Notes under the pieces: generated by a model | Told to the model about the DNA's origin: nothing | The model's input: only the letters and a program-made list of their open reading frames with translations | Database searches by the model: none | Position numbers and translations under genes: made by a program | Shown here: positions 7,466-16,606 of the stretch, one piece after another | How the letters are laid out: every line of letters starts with the position of its first letter | Position numbering within the stretch: the first letter of the stretch is position 1 | Origin: an uncultured Lachnospiraceae bacterium | GTDB taxonomy: Bacteria; Bacillota; Clostridia; Lachnospirales; Lachnospiraceae | DNA: 41,046 nt | NCBI GenBank assembly: GCA_900551895.1 | Contig: URXX01000013.1 | Location: 1 to 41,046, forward strand | Direction: 5' to 3'

Positions 7466-7480
7466 TTTTTATTTTTTCTA

Positions 7481-7510
7481 ATTATATCTCGGTTTTCACA
7501 TTTTCCGCAA
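7481..7510 (-). promoter_or_regulatory. Promoter of ribU
   Basis: On the minus strand there is -10 TATAAT (7481-7486) and -35 TTGCGG (7505-7510) with an 18-bp spacer. This places the transcript start a few bases before the FMN aptamer. The promoter lies just beyond the stop codon of the ABC permease gene, and I see no terminator between them. Confidence 0.6.
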
Positions 7511-7515
7511 GTATT

Positions 7516-9528
7516 TTATAGAATAATAAATCGCATACACAAATAAACTAAACCTGCAATGCCTCCCGAAACTAAAAGTACCGTCGCAGTATTTTTCACT
7601 TTTTTAGAAATGCCGGCAATGACAAGCAGTGCTCCTGTTCCCACAAGCCATTCAAATCCCCACCGCAAAAACAGGTAAACTGCAATCGGCATATTCCCGA
7701 ATCTTTCAAATAGAGAAAGATATTTGATTTGTTCCGAAATCCCTGTCAACTGCTGCTCTCTTATACCATGAATGATAAACGTTCCTTCGATAAAAGCAGA
7801 CACTAGAAAAACGGACACAATTAAAATTACCCATTTTTGCCTTTGGATTTTCTTTCTTCCATCGGGTATCGTGTTCCACACTGTGTTCATTCCCGCAATC
7901 TGCTCCATAACAAATGTTTGGAAAAACGAAAGAATAAGTATAAGAAGCAACATTCCAAGCCGATTCATAAATGTAACTTTATCCAACAGATAGGAATAAC
8001 CGACTTCATTTAGAAAAACGCCTTTCTTTCCTATCCTCTCCGCCTGCATTTTCACCTGCTCAAATGCCTGTTTGCATTGTAGTTTTCTCTCTTTATCAAA
8101 AGACTCCTCACTTTCTTCTATTTTTTTTATTCTCTCCTCTTCCTGTTGAATAAAATCTCTTTTTTCTGCAGTCATCGGTCCTTCCAGTTCCTGCAGATAA
8201 TGTTTATAGTACAATTCGTCCGGAGTAAAATAGATTTTCTCACCGGATACATTTATAAAATATCCGATGCAGAAAAGAAAAAGCACTACACCCGCACCGC
8301 TAATCCACATCACTTTGCAGAATTCATAAAAGAACACTCCATGCCCTCTCATTTTCCTTCTCTGCAATTTTTTCCACTCTTTTTTCTGTGCATATTCCCC
8401 TCGGCTCACCTTTTCATAACATAAAATACTTTGCACGATGCAAAGCAAAAATAAAATTGCCCCCGTAATCGAGCAAACAATCACGGAAGATACGGGATAA
8501 CTGAACAGATTTACCGTTTCATATGTTTGGAAGAAATTTTCCGTTCTGATAAAAGAAAAAAGATTACACCATCTCAAAATACTAAGCCACGAATTTGGCG
8601 ATATACCTGTATAAAGCGCCCACTCTATGCCTGTAAGCAGTATTAGTGCAATGCTTGTCCGCAAAATATTTTTTCCGCGCAGACAAATCCATATAATTAC
8701 CCCCACAAAAACAGCGGCAGCGAAAAGTTTTCCACAGAAAAACAACAGAAAGTATTGTCCCACGTTAATTTTCCACGCACTTCCGATAAACCCGTCCACA
8801 GACTGAATAGGTCTGTTTAAATTTCCAAACCCATACATATTTCCGATGATAAGGAAATTTTCCATATAAAGCAGAAGTATTCCCGCCAAACTTCCAATCA
8901 AAATAATCCCGATTTTTCGCACGCCTAACTCCCGTCCGCCGTTTTTGGTACATCTGACAAAGGAAAGCGTTCCCTCTTCCCTTTCCATACTAATGAAAAA
9001 ATAGGCGAGCAACACCGCCAAAATCATAAATAGAATATCCGTCATTTCTGATTGTGTTGCCAAAGGAATGCCTTGAGATTCTTCTGCCTCTAAAGACATT
9101 CCCGCAAATTTATCGTATTTTTTCGGTATCTGCTCCGCATTTCTCTTGGAAAATCTATCCGTATCGGAAAATAGAGAGGATTGGCTTATCCTCCTCGCCT
9201 GCGTTTTTATATTCTCCAAATATGCGTCATAATTTTCCACTTCCTCTACGGAAGTCAAGACGGACATGAGTGTATTTCTTCGGGCATAATCCGCCATATC
9301 TCCCGCATTTTCTTCTTTCTCAATTTCCTTTCGCAGCCATTCCTGTTTATTTTCGATTGTACTTAATTCTTCATAAATGCGATGTATATCCTTTGGAGTG
9401 CATCTTTTTTCTTCGTCATATTGTGTTCCCTGTCGGAATACAAGAAAACCGTTGAGTAAAAAACATCCGATTATCATACATAAAATTGCCTTATTCCCCA
9501 ACAGTTTTTTCCATTCATATTTCCACAT
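7516..9528 (-). CDS. ABC-2-like transporter permease with large extracellular loops
   Basis: The 670-residue protein appears to be two repeats of a half-transporter. Each begins with a membrane helix (about residues 12-30 and 405-425) followed by a charged extracytoplasmic stretch of roughly 110 residues and then several helices. The second half contains a coiled-coil-like Lys/Glu-rich stretch at about 445-490. It pairs with the ATPase gene 12 bp upstream, as in export or lipid-linked ABC systems. I choose the ATG at 9528 because GGGGG lies 8 bases upstream; the GTG at 9537 overlaps that site. The substrate cannot be read from sequence. It is the last gene of the lipoprotein/ABC cassette. Confidence 0.75.
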   Translation of the reverse strand: MWKYEWKKLLGNKAILCMIIGCFLLNGFLVFRQGTQYDEEKRCTPKDIHRIYEELSTIENKQEWLRKEIEKEENAGDMADYARRNTLMSVLTSVEEVENYDAYLENIKTQARRISQSSLFSDTDRFSKRNAEQIPKKYDKFAGMSLEAEESQGIPLATQSEMTDILFMILAVLLAYFFISMEREEGTLSFVRCTKNGGRELGVRKIGIILIGSLAGILLLYMENFLIIGNMYGFGNLNRPIQSVDGFIGSAWKINVGQYFLLFFCGKLFAAAVFVGVIIWICLRGKNILRTSIALILLTGIEWALYTGISPNSWLSILRWCNLFSFIRTENFFQTYETVNLFSYPVSSVIVCSITGAILFLLCIVQSILCYEKVSRGEYAQKKEWKKLQRRKMRGHGVFFYEFCKVMWISGAGVVLFLFCIGYFINVSGEKIYFTPDELYYKHYLQELEGPMTAEKRDFIQQEEERIKKIEESEESFDKERKLQCKQAFEQVKMQAERIGKKGVFLNEVGYSYLLDKVTFMNRLGMLLLILILSFFQTFVMEQIAGMNTVWNTIPDGRKKIQRQKWVILIVSVFLVSAFIEGTFIIHGIREQQLTGISEQIKYLSLFERFGNMPIAVYLFLRWGFEWLVGTGALLVIAGISKKVKNTATVLLVSGGIAGLVYLCMRFIIL

Positions 9529-9540
9529 ATGCCACACCCC

Positions 9541-10410
9541 CTATTCACGAAAATAGTAGAGATATACATCTTCGAGAGAAGGACGTACAATCGTTACATT
9601 TTCTTCTTTTGGAAATGTATCGGAAACTACTCTCACATATATCCATTCTCTTTCTTTGACAATATTCCCGACAAGATAAGATTGCTGTATTCGTCTTAAC
9701 TCAGAAACCGGAACTTTTATCTCATATACTTTTCCGTCCAAATCTGCCGTCAGGTTTTCCCTCTCCGCCTTTTTAATTACTTCTCCGTCCTTAAGCAAAA
9801 TAATTTCCTTAGAAATAAATTCCACGTCCGTCACGACATGAGTTGCGATTAGCACAATTTTTTGAAAAGCAATTTCTGAAATTAAATTTCGCACGGCAAT
9901 TCTCTGTTTTGGATCAAGTCCCGCAGTTGGCTCGTCAAGAATCAGTACCTTCGGATTTCCGATAACGGATTGCGCCAGCATAAGCCGTTGTTTCATTCCG
10001 CCGGACAATGCTGTCATTTTCTTATTGCGTGCATCTGTCAATGCAAGCATTTCTAAAAGTTCATCTATCCGCTCTTTTGCTTTCTTTTGGGAAATACCCC
10101 GCAGAGCCGCCATGTAAAATAAAAAATCCGAAACGGTAAAACCTCGATATTGTATCGGAAACTGCGGCATATACCCTAAATATTCCCGAAATTCATGCTG
10201 ATTTTCCGGTTTTAAAATATTTTTCCCGTCTAAAAATACTTCTCCCACATCAGCCTTTATATTTCCCGTAATAATGTTCATCAGCGTGCTTTTTCCCGCA
10301 CCGTTCGCCCCTAAAAGTCCATATACGCCGTCACTCAATTTGCAAGACACATTGTCGAGCGCCTGCTTCGTTCCGTACCTTTTAGAAAGATTTCTAATTT
10401 CCAGTTTCAT
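9541..10410 (-). CDS. ABC transporter ATP-binding protein (ABC-2 type)
   Basis: The single nucleotide-binding domain has Walker A LLGANGAGKSTLMNII (about residues 31-46), Q-loop YMPQFPIQY (about 81), signature LSGGMKQRLMLAQ (about 131-143), Walker B VLILDEPTAGLDP (about 152-164) and H-loop IATHVV (about 186). It is followed by an accessory C-terminal region of about 75 residues ending in SLEDVYLYYFRE, as in CcmA/DrrA-type exporters. I prefer the ATG at 10410 (GGGGG 8 bases upstream) to the one at 10416. It is directly followed by the permease gene and preceded by the propeller lipoprotein gene, so these act together. Confidence 0.9.
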   Translation of the reverse strand: MKLEIRNLSKRYGTKQALDNVSCKLSDGVYGLLGANGAGKSTLMNIITGNIKADVGEVFLDGKNILKPENQHEFREYLGYMPQFPIQYRGFTVSDFLFYMAALRGISQKKAKERIDELLEMLALTDARNKKMTALSGGMKQRLMLAQSVIGNPKVLILDEPTAGLDPKQRIAVRNLISEIAFQKIVLIATHVVTDVEFISKEIILLKDGEVIKKAERENLTADLDGKVYEIKVPVSELRRIQQSYLVGNIVKEREWIYVRVVSDTFPKEENVTIVRPSLEDVYLYYFRE

Positions 10411-10422
10411 GCTCATTCCCCC

Positions 10423-11547
10423 TTAAAATCTTCCCATAATCTGTAATTTATCCCAGTCTTTTTTCTCGTAATCTTTCTTTCGTATACACGTTATGCCTTC
10501 TTCCGTCATAGAAACATACCAGTCCCCTGCCACATACTGCGGACTGTACAGATATTCCTCCTTAGAAATTTTTCTTTCCGTTTTCTTTTCTGCATCATAT
10601 ATTCCCAATTCTCCGTCCACAGATGATTTTTCCTTATCAAACAGTGCATAATAAAATTTTCCGCCCCAGTAATTCCACACTAATTCTTTTCCGTTCTTTT
10701 CTTTTTTGACGATGCTTGTCTTTTCTTTCGTCTGTAAATTTAACTGATATACTTCGGAATACTCCTCATTTTCTTCGGAATAATAAATATTTTCCTGTTT
10801 TTCGTCCGTTCCTAAACACCACCTCGATTTTGTCACGTCCGTAAGAATAGTTTCCGTCTGCTTTGTATCAGTACGATAAAGGCAAACTTCTTCTCCTTTA
10901 TAATAGAGCAGTTGCCCGTCCTTATAAGATAAAATATCCACATGACTTGCATCTGTATCGATTTCTTCCGTTTCTTTCAGCACCTCTATCTTTCCGTCTG
11001 CCAATGAAATGGAAATGAACTGCCATACAGTTTTCTCAGGGTGTTCAGGTGTATTTGTTAAATCCGAATATTCCACTCCTAAATACATTTTATCCTCTAT
11101 GAACCACATAGGAGGCTTGATTGCACACGTCATATGTTTTCCGCCCTCATTTAGTTTGGCAAGTTCTTTCCGATTACTTCCGTTTGCATCGCTTACATAT
11201 AAAGAAAATTCCTCACTTGCCGGCTGAAAGAAATATAATTTTCCTCTGTAATTTCCGAGAGTGGAATCAAATCCGTTTTCTATGTAGGCATTGCATTTCA
11301 ACGAGCGATGTTTACAGTTTGGCTTGTCGCAGACAGGTATGCTTTCCTTAAGTTCATAGTCATAAAATTTCATTAACTTCTCATACCCGTCTAAATAGAA
11401 AATCCCATTGTCTTTTACCTGCATTCTCATATTTGTTACAACGGAATAATTTTCCGGCTTTTCTTTTACTTTTTCTTCCCGCTTGCACGCTGCACTCATT
11501 GTAATACACAGCGCTACACATATGATAAGACATAATTTTCTTTTCAT
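10423..11547 (-). CDS. Lipoprotein with WD/propeller-like repeats
   Basis: The 374-residue protein begins with a lipoprotein signal peptide ending ITMSAAC (Cys21 as the lipid anchor). It then shows beta-rich repeats such as YYKGEEVCLYRTDTK and IYYSEENEEYSEVYQLN (about 230-275), the pattern seen in the DUF5050-type propeller proteins of clostridia. The motif PVCDKPNCKHRSLKC (about 64-78) has four closely spaced cysteines, and I have seen similar motifs in Lachnospiraceae lipoproteins next to ABC genes. The start at 11547 is set by the signal peptide. It follows the third lipoprotein gene by 4 bp and precedes the ATPase gene, so it is likely an outside-facing sensor or partner of the transporter. 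Confidence 0.7.
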   Translation of the reverse strand: MKRKLCLIICVALCITMSAACKREEKVKEKPENYSVVTNMRMQVKDNGIFYLDGYEKLMKFYDYELKESIPVCDKPNCKHRSLKCNAYIENGFDSTLGNYRGKLYFFQPASEEFSLYVSDANGSNRKELAKLNEGGKHMTCAIKPPMWFIEDKMYLGVEYSDLTNTPEHPEKTVWQFISISLADGKIEVLKETEEIDTDASHVDILSYKDGQLLYYKGEEVCLYRTDTKQTETILTDVTKSRWCLGTDEKQENIYYSEENEEYSEVYQLNLQTKEKTSIVKKEKNGKELVWNYWGGKFYYALFDKEKSSVDGELGIYDAEKKTERKISKEEYLYSPQYVAGDWYVSMTEEGITCIRKKDYEKKDWDKLQIMGRF

Positions 11548-11551
11548 GCAA

Positions 11552-12967
11552 TCACCTTCTCTCTTTCTCCCATTCTGCAAACTGCCTGTTCCACTCTGCG
11601 ATAATCTTATCTATTCCTGCCTGCTTATATTTCTCGATGATTTGTTCCATTTCTTTCATTGGTTGTTCACCTGTTCTAGTATTTATTAAATCACTCAAGC
11701 CAACTACTGTTTCTAATTCCTTTTCTATCCCCTTTGCCGAAAAGCGAAATCCCACTGCCTTAGATACCTTTGCTTCTTCAAACTCTTTTGGATATATTTC
11801 TTTTAAATTATTGTCTTCATTCACCTCTACATAGCCTAATAATTGATTTCCTGCCGCTAGACTTGGAGTATATTCCCCTTGTGTCATCGGTTTTACCGCT
11901 TTTCCGTCCACTACATCATAGTTTTCTTCGGTTCCCCACATAATTGCATTCACTAAATCCTTATCTGTATATAATGCACATAATAAATCAAATGCTTTAT
12001 CCGGTTGCTTTGACACCGTTGTAATCCCAGTTTCTACAAAACCAGGTTCTAATTCCCAAACAGTTTCTCTATAAATTTCTTTCATCTCATGCGTGTCCCA
12101 AAAATTCGGTTCCCTAAATCCCAAATAAGCGTTTTTGCTCCAAAAAATTGTTTCTGCAGATAAGAAATATTCTGATTCTCTCTCAAATTCTATTTCCGGT
12201 TTCCATAGTCCCAACTGATAAAATTCTCTCATTCCTGCAAGGTTTCTTTTATACTCCGGTGTATCATAAAGAAATTCTGCCCTTACCTTGTCTGTATTTT
12301 CCCGAAAAATAATAGGATATAAAACTCCTAATGCGTTTGTTGTTTCCGGTATCTCCTCCGCATATGAAATTAATCCTGATACAGTTGCAAAGTTTTTTCT
12401 TCCTGCATTTTTCTCCCCTTCAGCCACCTTTAACAGTTCGTCTTTATGTTCCCATATATTTTCTCCCCAAGTTTCCGGATGAATGTTATACTTTTCAGCC
12501 AATGTTGTGTCCCATACATAAACTGTTTTGGCCGGTAAAAGTCCAGGAGAGATTACGCTATACTGTTTTCCATCTATTTTATAACTATCCCATACTTTCT
12601 GTGGAACAGCATCTTTTATTTTTTTCCCTTCTTTCGTATTTAAGTATTTGTCTAAAGGAAGTAATCGCCCCTCCAAAACGTCTTTGTCCGTATCGTAAGT
12701 TTCTGCCCATGTTGGTATGCCTGTTTCCAATAAATCTACTGTCTGATTTTTCTGCACCGTCTCGGCTGTCACAAACTCGACCTCATATGGATAACCTTTT
12801 TCTTTTAATACCTCATTGAAATAATCCTGATGTTCCCAAAAACGCTGTTCACTTTGCCATACAAGTTTAGTCACTTTTTCTTTCTTATCTGTAGTTTGTT
12901 TTTCTGTATTACAGCCTGCACAACAGATAAGTGATACGAGCAATAACCCTGCCAATACTTTCTTCAT
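11552..12967 (-). CDS. Solute-binding-type lipoprotein, copy 1
   Basis: The 471-residue protein begins with a lipoprotein signal LLLVSLICCAGC (Cys19), followed by a Lys-rich linker and a two-lobe solute-binding fold: KLVWQSEQRFWEHQDYFNEVL (about 35-55), the GRLLPLDKYL hinge segment (about 103-112), YVWDTTLAEKYN (about 143) and the C-terminal KYKQAGIDKIIAEWNRQFAEW. That C-terminal helix is typical of LipO-like sugar-binding lipoproteins (DUF3502-like). It is the third gene in order of transcription and the most diverged of three tandem paralogs. A GAGGAAG site lies upstream of the ATG. No sugar-type importer permeases are nearby, so a transport role is not established. Confidence 0.82.
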   Translation of the reverse strand: MKKVLAGLLLVSLICCAGCNTEKQTTDKKEKVTKLVWQSEQRFWEHQDYFNEVLKEKGYPYEVEFVTAETVQKNQTVDLLETGIPTWAETYDTDKDVLEGRLLPLDKYLNTKEGKKIKDAVPQKVWDSYKIDGKQYSVISPGLLPAKTVYVWDTTLAEKYNIHPETWGENIWEHKDELLKVAEGEKNAGRKNFATVSGLISYAEEIPETTNALGVLYPIIFRENTDKVRAEFLYDTPEYKRNLAGMREFYQLGLWKPEIEFERESEYFLSAETIFWSKNAYLGFREPNFWDTHEMKEIYRETVWELEPGFVETGITTVSKQPDKAFDLLCALYTDKDLVNAIMWGTEENYDVVDGKAVKPMTQGEYTPSLAAGNQLLGYVEVNEDNNLKEIYPKEFEEAKVSKAVGFRFSAKGIEKELETVVGLSDLINTRTGEQPMKEMEQIIEKYKQAGIDKIIAEWNRQFAEWEKERR

Positions 12968-13005
12968 AACGCCACTTCCTCTCTTACATAATTCATGTCA
13001 AAAAA

Positions 13006-14421
13006 TCATTTTTTATTTTTCTCCCATTCCGCAAACTGCCTGTTCCACTCTGCAATAACTTTATCTATTCCCACCTGCTTGTATTTCTCAATATTTTTTT
13101 CCATATTCTTCATAATCTTTTCACTATTGTCAAAAAATATTTCTTGATCCGTTATAGCAATTTTCTCTAATTCTTTTTCTAATCCTTTTGCAGAAAAACG
13201 AAATCCTGATGCCTTAGACTCTTTTGTTTTTTCAAACTCTTTCGGATATATTTCTTTTAAGTTATTATCTTCATTTACTTCCACATAACCTAACAATTGG
13301 TTACCTGCTGCTAAACTTGGAATGTATTCTCCTTGACTCATTGGTTTCACCGCTTTTCCCTCTACTACATCATAGGTTTCTTCACTCCCCCACATAATTG
13401 CGTTCACTAAGTCCTTATCTGTATATAACGCACATAATAAATCAAATGCTTTATCCGGTTGCTTTGACGCCGTTGTAATCCCTGTTTCCGTACCTCCAAA
13501 GGATAATTCCCAAAGTTTCTCGGTATATAGTTCTTTCATTTCATGTGTATCCCAAAAATTCGGTTCTCTAAATCCAAGATAAGCATTCTTAGTCGTAAAT
13601 TGTGTTTCTACAGATAAAAAACATTCGGTTTCCCTCTCAAGTTCTATCTCCGGCTTCCATAATCCTAACTGATAAAATTCTCTCATCCCTGCAAGGTTTC
13701 TTCTATACTCCGGTGTATCATAAATAAATTCTGCCCTTATCTTGTCTGTATTTTCCCTAAAAATAATAGGATACCTTACGCCCATTGCCCTTGTTGTTTT
13801 AGGCACATTCTCAGCATATAAAAGTAAATCTGATACTGTTGTAAAGTTCTTTCTTCCTGCCTTTTTCTCTCCTTCAGCCACTTTTAATAATTCACCTTTA
13901 TATTTCCATATATCCTCATCCCAGTTTTCTGGATGTACATTGTACTTTTCTGCTAAAGTTTTATCCCATACATATACTGTTTTATTCGGTAATCCTCCCG
14001 CTGCTATTACACTGTATTGTTTTCCATTTATTCTACGGCTTTCCCATATTTTCTCCGGAATGGTATCTTTAATTTTCTTTCCTTCTTTCGTATTTAAGTA
14101 ATTGTCTAAAGGAAGTAAACGTCCTTCCAAAACATCTTTGTCTGTATCATGAGGATGAACCAAAGTATATAATCCTGTTTCCAGTAAATCCACTGTCTGA
14201 TTTTTCTGTACCGTCTCGGCTGTCACAAACTCAACCTCATATGGATAACCTTTTTCTTTTAATATCTGATTGAAATAATCCTGACGTTCCCTAAATCGTT
14301 GTTCGCTTTGCCACACAAGTTTAGTTACTTTTTCTTTCTTATCTGTAGTTTGCTTTTCGGTATTACAGCCTGCACAACAGATAAGTGATACGAGCAATAA
14401 TCCTGCCAATACTTTCTTCAT
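13006..14421 (-). CDS. Solute-binding-type lipoprotein, copy 2
   Basis: The 471-residue paralog of the flanking genes has the same signal LLLVSLICCAGC (Cys19) and the same lobes. The start at 14421 is chosen over an in-frame ATG at 14439 because AAAGGAAG lies about 7 bases upstream. The C-terminal third, from ETGITTASKQPD to the end, is almost identical to copy 3, and 13088-13488 appears base-for-base identical to 14542-14942. The N-terminal third is closer to copy 1. The gene is therefore a mosaic, pointing to gene conversion. It lies 38 bp before copy 1 and 38 bp after copy 3. Confidence 0.82.
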   Translation of the reverse strand: MKKVLAGLLLVSLICCAGCNTEKQTTDKKEKVTKLVWQSEQRFRERQDYFNQILKEKGYPYEVEFVTAETVQKNQTVDLLETGLYTLVHPHDTDKDVLEGRLLPLDNYLNTKEGKKIKDTIPEKIWESRRINGKQYSVIAAGGLPNKTVYVWDKTLAEKYNVHPENWDEDIWKYKGELLKVAEGEKKAGRKNFTTVSDLLLYAENVPKTTRAMGVRYPIIFRENTDKIRAEFIYDTPEYRRNLAGMREFYQLGLWKPEIELERETECFLSVETQFTTKNAYLGFREPNFWDTHEMKELYTEKLWELSFGGTETGITTASKQPDKAFDLLCALYTDKDLVNAIMWGSEETYDVVEGKAVKPMSQGEYIPSLAAGNQLLGYVEVNEDNNLKEIYPKEFEKTKESKASGFRFSAKGLEKELEKIAITDQEIFFDNSEKIMKNMEKNIEKYKQVGIDKVIAEWNRQFAEWEKNKK

Positions 14422-14459
14422 AACGTCACTTCCCTTCATCTATAGTTCGCATAAGAGAA

Positions 14460-15875
14460 TTATTCTTTATTTTTCTCCCATTCCGCAAACTGCCTGTTCC
14501 ACTCTGCAATAACTTTGTCTATTCCTGCCTGTTTGTATCTTTCAATATTTTTTTCCATATTCTTCATAATCTTTTCACTATTGTCAAAAAATATTTCTTG
14601 ATCCGTTATAGCAATTTTCTCTAATTCTTTTTCTAATCCTTTTGCAGAAAAACGAAATCCTGATGCCTTAGACTCTTTTGTTTTTTCAAACTCTTTCGGA
14701 TATATTTCTTTTAAGTTATTATCTTCATTTACTTCCACATAACCTAACAATTGGTTACCTGCTGCTAAACTTGGAATGTATTCTCCTTGACTCATTGGTT
14801 TCACCGCTTTTCCCTCTACTACATCATAGGTTTCTTCACTCCCCCACATAATTGCGTTCACTAAGTCCTTATCTGTATATAACGCACATAATAAATCAAA
14901 TGCTTTATCCGGTTGCTTTGACGCCGTTGTAATCCCTGTTTCTTTTGCCCCTAATGCCAATTCCCAAACTTTTTCTCTGTATATTTCTTTTACTTCATGA
15001 GTATCCCAAAAATCAGGTTTTTGAAATCCTAAATACGAATTTTCACTCCAAAAAATTGTTTCTATCGATAAAAAATATTCTGATTCTCGTTCTGATTCTA
15101 TTTCCGGACACCATAATCCCGCCTTATAAAATTCTCTCATCCCCGCAAGATTTCTTTTATATTCCGATGTTTCATACAAAAACTCTGCTTCTACCTTATC
15201 TGTATTTTCTCGAAAAATAATTGGATACAACGATCCTAATGCTCTAGTTGTTTTTGGGATTTCTTCCGCATATGAAAGTAAACCTGATACTGTTGCAAAG
15301 TTTTTTCTTCCTGCCTTTTTCTCTCCTTCAGCCACTTTTAACAGTTCTTCCTTATGTTCCCATATATTTTCTCCCCAAGTTTCTGGGTGAACATTATATT
15401 TTTCTGCCAATTTTCTATCCCATATATACACGGTCTTCTCCGGCAAAATTCCAGAAGAGATTACACTATACTGTTTTCCATTTATCTTATAACTATCCCA
15501 TATTTTCTGTGGAACAGCATCTTTTATTTTCTTTCCTTCTTTTGTATTTAGATACTCATCTAAAGGAAGTAAGCGTCCTTCCAAAGCGTCTTTGTCCGTA
15601 TCATAAGGTTTTTCCCAAGTATATAATCCCGTTTCTAATAAATCTACCGTCTGTCCGTCCTTCACCGTTTCAGATGTCACAAACTCAACCTCATATGGAT
15701 AACCTTTTTCTTTCAACACTTCATTGAAATAATCTTGATGTTCCCAAAAACTCTGTTCGCTTTGCCATACAAGTTTGGTCACTTTTTCAGTCTTATCTGT
15801 AGTTTGTTTTTCTGTATGACAGCCTGTACAACAGATAAGTGATACGAGCAATAACCCTGCCAATACTTTCTTCAT
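14460..15875 (-). CDS. Solute-binding-type lipoprotein, copy 3 (first in operon)
   Basis: The 471-residue lipoprotein (Cys19 in LICCTGC) has the same two-lobe fold as copies 1 and 2. It differs most in the middle: VTSETVKDGQTVD at about 70, SLYPIIFRENTDKVEAEFLYETSEYK at about 215-240 and EFYKAGLWCPEIESERESEY at about 246-265. These positions border the expected ligand cleft, so the copies may bind different ligands. The start at 15875 (AAAGGAAG site) is preferred to 15893. It is the first gene of the cassette, which runs on through copies 2 and 1, the propeller lipoprotein, ATPase and permease. The 190 bp upstream have no promoter I can call with confidence. Confidence 0.82.
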   Translation of the reverse strand: MKKVLAGLLLVSLICCTGCHTEKQTTDKTEKVTKLVWQSEQSFWEHQDYFNEVLKEKGYPYEVEFVTSETVKDGQTVDLLETGLYTWEKPYDTDKDALEGRLLPLDEYLNTKEGKKIKDAVPQKIWDSYKINGKQYSVISSGILPEKTVYIWDRKLAEKYNVHPETWGENIWEHKEELLKVAEGEKKAGRKNFATVSGLLSYAEEIPKTTRALGSLYPIIFRENTDKVEAEFLYETSEYKRNLAGMREFYKAGLWCPEIESERESEYFLSIETIFWSENSYLGFQKPDFWDTHEVKEIYREKVWELALGAKETGITTASKQPDKAFDLLCALYTDKDLVNAIMWGSEETYDVVEGKAVKPMSQGEYIPSLAAGNQLLGYVEVNEDNNLKEIYPKEFEKTKESKASGFRFSAKGLEKELEKIAITDQEIFFDNSEKIMKNMEKNIERYKQAGIDKVIAEWNRQFAEWEKNKE

Positions 15876-16000
15876 AACGCCACTTCCTTTCATAATTTCA
15901 TATATCGTATCCTGATTTTCATTTTACTGCATCTTTTTATCTTTGTCTATTATGTGTATATTTTTCAATATATCAGCACTTTATTTGTACTTATTTATTA

Positions 16001-16037
16001 ATATCACCCCCAATTCATCAGAATTGAGGGTGATATT
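16001..16037. terminator. Long hairpin between the secreted-protein gene and the lipoprotein cassette
   Basis: The sequence forms a near-perfect stem of about 17 bp (ATATCACCCCCAATTC with GAATTGAGGGTGATAT) and a 4-base loop ATCA around 16017-16020. One pair is a wobble. It lies 31 bp after the stop of the small secreted-protein gene on the minus strand. A T-tract is lacking on both strands, so it may be a weak intrinsic terminator or an mRNA-stabilising hairpin. Confidence 0.55.
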
Positions 16038-16067
16038 GAAGTCACTTCACAATTTTACACACTTCTA

Positions 16068-16439
16068 TTACATAAATGTATTTTGTGCCCACGTCTTATT
16101 TCTGTAAAATACTTTATGTGTTCCTCTTCCATACGAATAACCTGTTATCTTTTCAGAAGTAATTTGTGCACTTTTAGTTCCTCTTGCTGTCTGTTTTGCT
16201 AATATAGTATCTCCTCTCTTCAACTTTCCTTCCAAGATTGTTTCGTATCCCCCCGGTGTCTTATTGCAGTTAGTAGTTGCCTTCATTATAGAATTATAAA
16301 ACCCTATACTTCCCGTACAACTCATCTCTGGAAATCCCGGCATATTTCCCTCTACATAACTTGATGCCTGTGATACAATTCCTCCAACTGTTAAACAAGT
16401 TACTGCTCCCGCTACTGCTAATACTTTTTTACATTTCAT
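16068..16439 (-). CDS. Small secreted protein of unknown function
   Basis: The 123-residue product starts MKCKKVLAVAGAVTCLTVGGIVSQA, a Sec signal peptide with likely cleavage after SQA (residue 25). The mature part is small, basic and Thr/Lys/Gly-rich, with two cysteines (in MSCTGS and TNCNKT) that could form a disulfide, and it ends YGRGTHKVFYRNKTWAQNTFM. AGGAGG lies 7 bases before the ATG at 16439; an upstream ATG at 16487 has no such site. I do not recognise the family. Small size and secretion would allow a bacteriocin or adhesin role, but nothing proves that. It is divergent from the other small secreted protein gene. Confidence 0.7.
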   Translation of the reverse strand: MKCKKVLAVAGAVTCLTVGGIVSQASSYVEGNMPGFPEMSCTGSIGFYNSIMKATTNCNKTPGGYETILEGKLKRGDTILAKQTARGTKSAQITSEKITGYSYGRGTHKVFYRNKTWAQNTFM

Positions 16440-16514
16440 AATGTTTCCTCCTTTTTTATGAAATCTATTGTTATCTGTTAATTCCAAAGTACACTACTTT
16501 CCATATTTTGCATA

Positions 16515-16586
16515 GCAAAAATACTGAACATTTTATGTTTTCTTGTTACAAAACGTAACATTTTGTGCAAAAATATTGAACATTTG
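16515..16586. promoter_or_regulatory. Paired direct repeats with an inverted repeat between divergent secreted-protein genes
   Basis: Two 20-bp direct repeats, GCAAAAATACTGAACATTTT (16515-16534) and GCAAAAATATTGAACATTTG (16567-16586), start 52 bp apart, about five helical turns. Between them is TGTTAC-AAAAC-GTAACA (16544-16560), a 6-bp-arm inverted repeat. The layout suggests regulator binding sites for the divergent genes. The regulator is not known; the nearby XRE proteins are candidates. Confidence 0.5.
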
Positions 16587-16606
16587 TTATTTTCTCTATT
16601 TTCCCA

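Noticed and set aside
12331..12819. Plus-strand frame of 162 codons opposite lipoprotein copy 1, with a similar frame opposite copy 3
   Set aside because: Both are antisense shadows; their likeness to each other comes only from the lipoprotein duplication.
11552..15875. Tandem triplication considered as a mobile element or assembly artefact
   Set aside because: The copies differ clearly in their middle regions and have ordinary spacers with their own start sites; no transposase or flanking repeats are visible.
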